Source: Bacteroidaceae bacterium (GTDB taxonomy: Bacteria; Bacteroidota; Bacteroidia; Bacteroidales; Bacteroidaceae). From it: 64,000 nucleotides of DNA. This document shows positions 45,460 through 52,245 of the stretch, piece after piece; the first letter of the stretch is position 1, and every line of letters starts with the position of its first letter. The DNA lies in NCBI GenBank assembly GCA_017617335.1, contig JAFZWK010000028.1, positions 58,644 through 122,643 of the forward strand. Reading direction: 5' to 3'. The notes beneath the pieces were generated by a model. The model saw nothing but the letters and a program-made list of their open reading frames with translations, did not search any database and was not told where the DNA came from. A program made the position numbers and the translations under genes.

Positions 45460-45757
45460 TATAAGTAACCTATTGAAAATCAATATGAAAATTATACCTA
45501 TATGTATACACTATAATATCTATATATAAAAGAAAAGACCGATAAATTATTTTATTAAATATTAATCAATTCTAAACAAATAAAATAATATAAATATGAT
45601 AAAATATAGAGAATATTAACTATTTGATAATCAAAAAGAAAAGAGTTGGTCGGTGAAAAAGATCCCAACTCTTAATGCATAACTTCCCAAGACTCAGTGC
45701 AAAAAACTCCAACAATCAGTTACAAAAACCAAAACATAAAGTGAATAGAAACCCAAC
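45456..45757. other. Replication origin core: AT-rich unwinding region plus inverted iterons
   Basis: Between the left array and the right array lie about 188 bp (45460-45647) of extremely AT-rich DNA, a likely DNA-unwinding element. On the right, five 22-bp units in inverted orientation span 45648-45669, 45670-45691, 45692-45713, 45714-45735 and 45736-45757. The second reads TGCATAACTTCCCAAG, which is the reverse complement of the left-arm pattern. The last unit ends 10 bp from the rep stop codon. Confidence 0.8.
45648..45757 (-). repeat. Five tandem 22-bp iterons, inverted orientation
   Basis: Each unit ends in a CCMAAC- or CCCAAG-like sequence, the reverse complement of the GTTGG/CTTGGG iteron start, and the first three carry TGMA in register. 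Unit 4 is the most degenerate. The period of 22 bp is exact over 110 bp, mirroring the left array. Confidence 0.75.
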
Positions 45758-45767
45758 ACCAGCCATT

Positions 45768-47258
45768 TTAACCACCTATTTTGTATTTCAACTTAGCATC
45801 CTCGCCAAAGGCAGCATAGAAACCATGAACGATAGACTTGATGAGATGGCTTTCGATATGCTCAGCCACGATGCGCGAGGGAGTCAGGATGGTAACTATG
45901 TTTCCTTCCACCTGATATAGCTTGAGGCATTCCAACCAGATCAGGTAGTCCTGGCTGCTTACGGCATCTTTGGCCAGCTCGAGGAACATCTCGAAGTGTG
46001 CCTGATCCTCCTCTGTGAAAAGTTTCTTTGGCTCTAACCTTACTTCTGGCTCACGCACCTCCTCCCCTATCACTTCAGCCTCCTGGGGTTTGAGTGACTC
46101 GATTAGGTTGTGGAGTGTCTGGATGACGTATGACTTCACGCTGCGTGGCTTGTATTTTTCCACTTTGGCCTTGAGAGCCATGATTTCCTTTTCAACAGCG
46201 GGTTGGATGTCCTCTGTGATGGAGTCATAGAGATTCTTCACATCAGAACGTGTCAGTCCGTACTCGTTCATCAGGATGGTTTGGTAGCGCGTGTTGGCTT
46301 GTTTCTTCTGCGTCTTCTTGCTGCGCTGCATGCCCATATCAGAGAGCTTGATCTGGAAGTAGAGCTGGTCAGGATTGCCACGCTTGCGGAATCCGTTGTA
46401 GCGAGGCTCATAGGTGAACGTGATGTCGATCTGATTGTCAGCCACGAGCTGGTCCATTTCCTGCTTGATAGGCTCCATGACTGCCCTGCAGAAGACAGCG
46501 TACTTGGGATACTTATCCTCTTTGACAACCTTTCGATCCTTGTCCCACTTCAGGATTCCAAGGTATTCCTTTAACTCGTTGTAATCCACCAGTTTATGAC
46601 CTACATCCTTGTACTTTGAGAGGTAGATGTAGAGTCGAGGTGTTCGCTGTTTGCGGCAGATGGATACGATGCGTCGCAGGTGCTCTACATAGCCGAGTCG
46701 CATGTTGAAGAGTTGATCCACATTATCAGCCAGCATGAAGACGCGGACCATACCTTTACGTCGCTGTCCGCTCTTGTACTTGTAGCCAGATTTATCGGCC
46801 TTTTCGCCAGATTTGGGAAGTTCTATCTTGGAGAAGATGTTGGCGTGTACGATGGATTGCTCGCCAGTCTCCTCGTCCGTCTTTTCGTATGTGGCAGCAA
46901 CGGAGATCATCTTCTCGCATGTACGATCGAATTCGTCGTAGGCATCAGGACGTATCTCCAGGTCTGTCAGGGGGATTTCAATCTTGATTTCTCCCTTGTT
47001 GAGCTCTTCTTCAGTAAAGAGGCTGTCATTCTGCTCCACACCCATTTGCTTGCGCTTGAGATAGCCGTTGATGCGATCCTGTAGTGCTCCTACCAGGTTG
47101 ACCATGAGGTTGCTCTCCATCAGAGTGAAATCTCCTCGAATCTGAGCGTATGCCACAGGGTTCTTCACCCAATCGTCTCGGCGAAGATCCTGTACAAGGA
47201 GGTTGTTGTCTGCTATCTGAACGTCCTTTTTCTTCTTGTTGTTTTTCTTTACTTCCAT
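45768..47258 (-). CDS. Rep_3-family replication initiator with DnaA domain I-like C-terminus
   Basis: This 496-residue protein has two winged-helix domains of the Rep_3 (PF01051) type, approximately residues 28-300, with ESNLMVNLVGALQDRI, IEIPLTDLEIRPDAYDEF and RTPRLYIYLSKYKDVG. Such proteins bind iterons and melt the origin. The C-terminal 80 residues (about 415-496) look like DnaA domain I: AKDAVSSQDYLIWL, VEGNIVTILTPSRIVAEHIE and GEDAKLKYKIGG match the order and spacing of the DnaA N-terminal domain. In DnaA this domain self-associates and contacts the DnaB helicase. The protein is encoded just beside its iterons and is third in the parA operon. Confidence 0.88.
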   Translation of the reverse strand: MEVKKNNKKKKDVQIADNNLLVQDLRRDDWVKNPVAYAQIRGDFTLMESNLMVNLVGALQDRINGYLKRKQMGVEQNDSLFTEEELNKGEIKIEIPLTDLEIRPDAYDEFDRTCEKMISVAATYEKTDEETGEQSIVHANIFSKIELPKSGEKADKSGYKYKSGQRRKGMVRVFMLADNVDQLFNMRLGYVEHLRRIVSICRKQRTPRLYIYLSKYKDVGHKLVDYNELKEYLGILKWDKDRKVVKEDKYPKYAVFCRAVMEPIKQEMDQLVADNQIDITFTYEPRYNGFRKRGNPDQLYFQIKLSDMGMQRSKKTQKKQANTRYQTILMNEYGLTRSDVKNLYDSITEDIQPAVEKEIMALKAKVEKYKPRSVKSYVIQTLHNLIESLKPQEAEVIGEEVREPEVRLEPKKLFTEEDQAHFEMFLELAKDAVSSQDYLIWLECLKLYQVEGNIVTILTPSRIVAEHIESHLIKSIVHGFYAAFGEDAKLKYKIGG

Positions 47259-47289
47259 ACTGAACGCAGGTCCCCTACCCTATTGATTT

Positions 47290-47676
47290 CTAAACGATTA
47301 AACCCATAGAAAGTGCTGTCTCATAGTTGGCAGCTGTCTCTGGGTAGTTCTTGTCGAGCCATTCCACGCATGCGCGGTAGATCAAGCTGTCGATGGACAC
47401 GAAGGGATCGCCTTCTTGACGTTGTCTGTTGAGTCTCTTCTTGATGTGCTCCAGTCTCCATAGTGTCTTGTCGTCGAGGCCTACGTTGCGCAGACTGTTT
47501 CGCTCGATGGTCACAGGGATGGGTTTACGTCCTTTCTTGCCTTTCTGCGCAGGTTCCTCTGCGATGGTAGCCTGAGTGGCTTCTGGGGTCTCTACAGGGG
47601 CATTCTTGGCCTCCTGGATCACGTCTTGTGCTGTTTGCATGGTGTCTTGCAGTCCACCAAATCTACTCTTTGCCAT
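47290..47676 (-). CDS. Small ParA-partner protein (probable ribbon-helix-helix centromere binder)
   Basis: This 128-residue protein has an acidic, disordered N-terminal half (residues about 1-50) and a basic centre GKKGRKPIPVTIERNSLRNV. A compact C-terminal part follows, with LDDKTLWRLEHIKKRLN and VSIDSLIYRACVEWLDKNY, which has the strand-helix-helix outline of ribbon-helix-helix DNA-binding proteins. It starts 1 bp after the parA stop codon, exactly where the ParG/ParB-like partner of type Ib partition systems lies. Its job as centromere-binding protein is an inference from position and shape. Confidence 0.75.
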   Translation of the reverse strand: MAKSRFGGLQDTMQTAQDVIQEAKNAPVETPEATQATIAEEPAQKGKKGRKPIPVTIERNSLRNVGLDDKTLWRLEHIKKRLNRQRQEGDPFVSIDSLIYRACVEWLDKNYPETAANYETALSMGLIV

Positions 47677-47677
47677 A

Positions 47678-48454
47678 TTACTTTTCTATTTTTTTGATGA
47701 GTTCTTTTGCTAGTTTCTTGTAATCCTCTGCTCCGTTGGATTCTGGAGCATAGTCGAAAATGTTCATTCGGCGAGCGGGTGATTCGGCCAGTTGAATGTT
47801 TGTGCGTATGCGCGTTTGGAATACTTTGTCAGGGAAGGTCTTCTCCATCTGTCGTAGAGCCTCTTTGTGGAGAGAAAGTCGACGGTCGTAACGGCTCAAC
47901 ACGTAGCCCAAAATCTCAAGGCGCGGATTAAGTAACTTCTTGACTTCCTCGTACTTAGCTGTGATGACTCCCATTCCATCCAGCGCAAACACCTCGCAGT
48001 TGATGGGGATGATCAGATAGTCGCTGGCATACATCGTATTGACGGTGACCAGGCCGTTGTTGGGAGGACAGTCGATAAGAATGTAGTCATAAAAAGAGTT
48101 CACCTCGTCGAGAGCACGCTTGAGCAACATTTCACGGCCTGTTCGGCTCACGAGTTCCTGTTCGCTGTTGTAGAGCGATGTAGTAGCGGGCACGTAGTCG
48201 AAACTGTCATCGAGATCGTTCTCCATCAGAATGGTCTCCTTGATGTCAGCTGTGCCAGCCAGGACATCGTAGAGCGTGTTCACCTTGTCCTTTTCCATGC
48301 GGAATCCCATCATTCGGCTCGAATTGCCCTGAGCATCAGCATCCACAACGAGGACTTTACGCTTCATCATGTGTAATGCTTTGGCTAAGTTGACAGTTGA
48401 TGTGGTCTTCCCTACCCCACCCTTAAAGTTCAGAAATGAGATTGTAATTGCCAT
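47678..48454 (-). CDS. parA: ParA-family partition ATPase
   Basis: This 258-residue ParA/Soj-type ATPase has the deviant Walker A motif KGGVGKTT at residues about 11-18, the Walker A' region VVDADAQGNSS, and Walker B DYILIDCPPNNG. There is no N-terminal HTH, so it belongs to the short, type Ib-like group, whose centromere is normally upstream of the operon. The partner gene lies 1 bp downstream and rep follows. It should segregate the replicon by ATP-dependent DNA binding. A full promoter match stands just upstream. Confidence 0.95.
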   Translation of the reverse strand: MAITISFLNFKGGVGKTTSTVNLAKALHMMKRKVLVVDADAQGNSSRMMGFRMEKDKVNTLYDVLAGTADIKETILMENDLDDSFDYVPATTSLYNSEQELVSRTGREMLLKRALDEVNSFYDYILIDCPPNNGLVTVNTMYASDYLIIPINCEVFALDGMGVITAKYEEVKKLLNPRLEILGYVLSRYDRRLSLHKEALRQMEKTFPDKVFQTRIRTNIQLAESPARRMNIFDYAPESNGAEDYKKLAKELIKKIEK

Positions 48455-48978
48455 AAAATCTGTTTGTTTCGTTGATTTCTGCGCAAATTTACCATTTTTA
48501 TGTGATTACACAAATATGTTTTATATTAAAAAATGTTTATATTTTATATTTTTATGTTTCCATGCTTTCATTAAGTCGTATTTTCATACTTTTCATGTTT
48601 ATGTTTTATTTGTTTGTATTGTTATGTAATTATTTCATAACGTGAAAATATAATAATATAAATATGTTGTAATATTATTGTCTTAATATATGAACAAATG
48701 AAAATATTGATACGTAATTATTTGATTATATAAAAATATGAAAATATAATCTTGATTTCAACCATTACATTAACAATCCCATGTCGTTATAGTCTGGGTT
48801 CTTTCGTGTGTTCTTATTCGAGAGAAAACATGAACACTCGTCAACATGAAAGTATATTTACACGAAAATATTAGCATGTAAAAATGTGATTATTAATACA
48901 TGCTAAAGAATGAAAATATAAAAATATATTTGTATGAAAATATAACTATGCTTTAATGTGATGGTTTAACACATGAAA
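48455..48978. other. 524-bp very AT-rich intergenic region with TGAAAATAT repeats (candidate parS)
   Basis: TGAAAATAT occurs at 48643, 48699, 48739, 48911 and 48935, with near copies at 48847 (TGAAAGTAT) and 48863 (CGAAAATAT) and an inverted relative at 48578. A 10-bp inverted repeat TTAGCATGTA/TACATGCTAA lies at 48871-48906. The stretch sits upstream of parA, where type Ib partition systems carry their centromere. It contains no convincing gene. Confidence 0.55.
48484..48514 (-). promoter_or_regulatory. Promoter of the parA-partner-rep operon
   Basis: On the minus strand TTTG (plus 48511-48514), 19 bp, TAAATTTG (plus 48484-48491), a full match to the Bacteroidetes consensus, about 30 bp upstream of the parA start. 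Confidence 0.8.
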
Positions 48979-50847
48979 CTATTTTCGTGGCAACCAAGTG
49001 CAGATGTGCAAACCGCCCCAGCAATTAACAGATGCATAGTCCACCATGTGGATTTTTCCCTCAGAGGTAGGAACCAGGAATTCCATACGAGTAGAGGTTA
49101 GGGTAGGGGAGATGGGTTTTATGTTGACGACACCCTCCTCATTTGCTTTTATTCGAATGGGATCAGCGTAATGTCGGTCGATATTCTCATCTCGAGCCAA
49201 CACGACAGGACCATACTTCAATGCCTGGAAGTTGTCTCCTGCCCGATTGCTGCCATGTGGAGCCTCTATCATTTGGCACCACATTGGAAAGTTGATTTCC
49301 AGTTTTTCTGTGCCCATCCATGTCCGTTGAATATCAAGATATGTACCAGGAACAGCTCCATCTATCTTTTTTCCGTTCACCTTCACTGTGGGATTCTTAG
49401 TCCAATAGGGAATGCGTAATTTCAGACTAAACGACTCGTTGCGAGACAGGTTTACCTCCATTTCAATCTTTCCAGTTTTAGGATAATCAGTGTTGATTTT
49501 CAGTATAACGTCCTGTCCCTGAGGAGATTTCGCTGTTGCGCGAGCTGAATTGTAGAGGTTCACGACAGGACCTTCCTTGGAATTCATGACTGCGACGAAA
49601 GGAATGTAAGCCAGCCCCATGGGGCCATTGAGGTTGCAACAGGTAACCATGAATCCACCGAATTCCCATCCCCATCCGACATTGGTCACTTTACGCCCAT
49701 TCAGCAGATTGACATAGCTGAATCCCTCGCCTGAAGGCATCATGGCGCCAAGCAGGCCATTGTAGATGTATTTTTCTATCTCATCCACTGTGCTGGGATC
49801 TCCTGTCAAACGCAGAATCTGGCTACAAAGTTTCATCCAAGTCACTCCCACACATGTCTCCATCATACGCTGGATGTCAGGATTTGTTTGCTCTAGGGCT
49901 GTATCGTCCCAGCCTTCGCCATAAACGCTGGGATGGTAGGGTTGGTCTCCACCTGCATTACCGATGATAGTGATTTCGTAACGACGGATATTTTGATAGA
50001 GATTCAGGATGGCTTGCTTGGCAAATTCACTACCTGTAACTCGGTGATATTCAACAAGTCCCTCGAATACAGACATCATCTCGTATGCTTTGGGGTAGGG
50101 GCCTCCCATCTCGCGTGGCCGAACATTGTCGTAGGCTTGTTGCAGAACGTTGTATCCTTGGGATGCTCCGCTTTCCACAATGTATGTTGCGAAGTCCAAA
50201 TAGCGTTGATCGCCTGTCCAATTATAGAGCCTCATGAAAGGTTCCAGCAGCGTGCTCGATTCAATGTGGTTGGGGCTCCATCCAAGGGAAGTGATTTCCA
50301 CCAGAGGAGCATGGCCTATCTGAGTGATGATGCAGTCAGCTTGCCGTTTCATTGCCTCCATCACCCGAGGGTCTTGATCCACTTGCCGATAATACTCATC
50401 CAGCCCTAGAAGAACATATTTTCTTTCCCAGAGGTCTCCTCCAGGTCCATCTGGTTGATTCTCAACAGTCGCCGTGCTTATGCTTCCGTTACTTTTTGTG
50501 GTTGTAAGCAGGTCGTTTACAGTGGCTTTCATTTTTTCTTTTAGGCGAGGATCATGCGTATATCGATAGAACATACAGCCTGAGCGAACCGCTTTGCCCC
50601 ACATTTCGCCAAGTGCGAACTGAGGATGTCCCCAACGATAGGAATCCACGAAGCTGGAGTAGGGTAGGGCACCCAGATTCCAGTGCTCAATGGAGTTGTG
50701 TATGTCATCGTCTAATCCGCCTATCAATTGTATTTGACCTGGGGGTAGGGGAGTGAAAGTATCTTGAACTTGCATGGTTTGGGCAAATGTCATGCAAACG
50801 GGGACTAGACATAGTCCTATCGTGGCTAATGATTTCTTGATTCTCAT
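48979..50847 (-). CDS. GH127-family beta-L-arabinofuranosidase-like hydrolase
   Basis: This 622-residue protein has a signal peptide (about 22 residues, ending CMTFAQ) and a DUF1680/GH127 alpha-toroid. The catalytic cysteine cluster of characterised GH127 enzymes is preserved: E-T-C in METCVGVTW and C-C in VTCCNLNG, the residues that bind zinc and supply the nucleophile in HypBA1. Conserved PYSSFVDSYRWGHPQF and a C-terminal beta-sandwich are also present. It probably removes beta-L-arabinofuranosyl or a related sugar from glycans in the periplasm. It diverges from the GH99-like gene over a 91-bp shared promoter region. Confidence 0.88.
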   Translation of the reverse strand: MRIKKSLATIGLCLVPVCMTFAQTMQVQDTFTPLPPGQIQLIGGLDDDIHNSIEHWNLGALPYSSFVDSYRWGHPQFALGEMWGKAVRSGCMFYRYTHDPRLKEKMKATVNDLLTTTKSNGSISTATVENQPDGPGGDLWERKYVLLGLDEYYRQVDQDPRVMEAMKRQADCIITQIGHAPLVEITSLGWSPNHIESSTLLEPFMRLYNWTGDQRYLDFATYIVESGASQGYNVLQQAYDNVRPREMGGPYPKAYEMMSVFEGLVEYHRVTGSEFAKQAILNLYQNIRRYEITIIGNAGGDQPYHPSVYGEGWDDTALEQTNPDIQRMMETCVGVTWMKLCSQILRLTGDPSTVDEIEKYIYNGLLGAMMPSGEGFSYVNLLNGRKVTNVGWGWEFGGFMVTCCNLNGPMGLAYIPFVAVMNSKEGPVVNLYNSARATAKSPQGQDVILKINTDYPKTGKIEMEVNLSRNESFSLKLRIPYWTKNPTVKVNGKKIDGAVPGTYLDIQRTWMGTEKLEINFPMWCQMIEAPHGSNRAGDNFQALKYGPVVLARDENIDRHYADPIRIKANEEGVVNIKPISPTLTSTRMEFLVPTSEGKIHMVDYASVNCWGGLHICTWLPRK

Positions 50848-50870
50848 GGTGAGGCTTCATTTGATTGATG

Positions 50871-50930
50871 CAAATATAGGAAATTTTATTTAAACAACAG
50901 TTTCGTTTTAAGAAAAAAAATGTAACTTTG
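50871..50930. promoter_or_regulatory. Divergent promoters of GH127 and the GH99-like gene
   Basis: On the minus strand TATATTTG (plus 50871-50878) stands 24 bp above the GH127 start. On the plus strand TAACTTTG (50923-50930) stands 8 bp above the GH99-like ATG, with a TTTCG -33-like box at 50901. Both match TAnnTTTG. The plus-strand transcript would be almost leaderless. Confidence 0.6.
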
Positions 50931-50938
50931 CGATTGTT

Positions 50939-52114
50939 ATGCGTAAAATATACATTCTATCTCTCCTGCTGTGTGCAGTGATGGCTGTTGGTGCCAAGAA
51001 AAAACAGAGTTACGACGTGGCTGCTTATGTTTGGCCCGCCTATCACAATGATTCCCGCTGGGCAGAATTGGGCCTTTTTCCTGATGGGAAAGGTGAGTGG
51101 GAAGACATCTATAATGCTGTTCCCAAATACGAAGGACATCGTCAGCCGCGAGTCCCTCTTTGGGGCTATCTGGACGAGTCCAGTCCTAAGACTCAGGAGA
51201 AGGTGATCAAGACAGCTTTGAAATATGGAGTGAATACCTTGATTTTCGATTGGTATTGGTACGAGAACCGTCCTTTCCTGGAAGACGTACTCAATAAGGG
51301 CTTCTTGAAGGCACGTAATTGCCAGAAAATGAAGTTTTATCTGATGTGGGCCAATCATACTGCAACGAGTTACTGGGATTACCATACAGCAGATAAAGGG
51401 AAGAATTATTGGTCGGGTAGGGTGACTCGAGAAGTGTTTGAGGGTTTCAGTCAACACTTGATAGACGATTACTTTCTTTGTCCCAACTATTACCGCATTG
51501 ATGGGAAACCAGTGTTTGCCATTTATGAAATCGGCACTTTCATTGATGGAATGGGAGGTGTGGAACAGGCTCGTGAGGCCCTGGATGGACTTAGGGCAAA
51601 GTGCGTGAAGGCTGGACTACCTGGACTGCATATTCAAGCCATCTGCTGGAGTGCTCTGCCCAGTACATTGTCAGGGGTTCCTGGAGATCAGAATGCTACC
51701 CAGGACAACACTTTGAAAGCACTTGGTTTCAACAGTATGACCAATTATCAGTTTTGCCATCTTGTTCCTGCCAATCGACCTTATAAGCAGTGGGGTGAGG
51801 AAGCGCAAGCAATGTACGAGAAGTTTGATAAGGATTTTACTGTTCCATATTTTCCTCATGTATCTGTTGACTGGGACCCCAATCCACGCTATCCGGCAGA
51901 TTCGCGTCAGCCAGCAGTGAGTGATGTGACTCCATCTCAATTCAAGGTCTTTTTGGAGAAGGCAAAGTCTTATATTGATGCCCATCCTGATCAAACTCCC
52001 CTTGTCACTATCAATGCGTGGAATGAATGGGCCGAAGGATCAACTTTGGAGCCTGATACACACTTTGGTTACCAATTCTTAGAAGCCATTAAAAAAACAT
52101 TTTTGGAACCTTAA
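50939..52114 (+). CDS. GH99-like/WbsX-type glycoside hydrolase
   Basis: This 391-residue secreted protein has a signal peptide ending near AVMAVGAK and belongs to the WbsX/GH99-like (PF14307) family. It begins YDVAAYVWPAYHNDSRW, then GVNTLIFDWYWYENRPFLEDVL, and near the C-terminus LVTINAWNEWAEGSTLEPD, the family hallmark with its acidic residues. GH99 members are endo-acting mannosidases; WbsX-type proteins also occur in polysaccharide loci, so the exact activity is open. It diverges from GH127, suggesting joint regulation for breakdown of an arabinose- or mannose-containing glycan. No SusC/SusD pair was found in the window. Confidence 0.85.
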   Translation: MRKIYILSLLLCAVMAVGAKKKQSYDVAAYVWPAYHNDSRWAELGLFPDGKGEWEDIYNAVPKYEGHRQPRVPLWGYLDESSPKTQEKVIKTALKYGVNTLIFDWYWYENRPFLEDVLNKGFLKARNCQKMKFYLMWANHTATSYWDYHTADKGKNYWSGRVTREVFEGFSQHLIDDYFLCPNYYRIDGKPVFAIYEIGTFIDGMGGVEQAREALDGLRAKCVKAGLPGLHIQAICWSALPSTLSGVPGDQNATQDNTLKALGFNSMTNYQFCHLVPANRPYKQWGEEAQAMYEKFDKDFTVPYFPHVSVDWDPNPRYPADSRQPAVSDVTPSQFKVFLEKAKSYIDAHPDQTPLVTINAWNEWAEGSTLEPDTHFGYQFLEAIKKTFLEP

Positions 52115-52167
52115 TGCCATATAGAGGATAGCATTTGATATGTTAGTGTGAAAAAAGTTCAGATTTT

Positions 52168-52200
52168 TTTGCACTTATTCATTAAAAATCGTTATATTTG
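52168..52200 (+). promoter_or_regulatory. Promoter of the second CotH/GLUG gene
   Basis: TTTG (52168-52171), 21 bp, TATATTTG (52193-52200), a full consensus match 45 bp before the ATG. A small inverted repeat GCGCA/TGCGC sits in the leader. Confidence 0.8.
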
Positions 52201-52245
52201 CAGTCGGTTTGGGCGCATTATGTGCCTGCGCGAAGAATTTAGGAC

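Noticed and set aside
47290-47676. Canonical ParB with HTH and CTPase domain
   Set aside because: The partner is 128 residues, without the ParB N-terminal box motifs; a ribbon-helix-helix type fits better.
45768-48454. Integrated plasmid or conjugative element
   Set aside because: No integrase, relaxase, transfer genes or flanking direct repeats were seen near rep/par.
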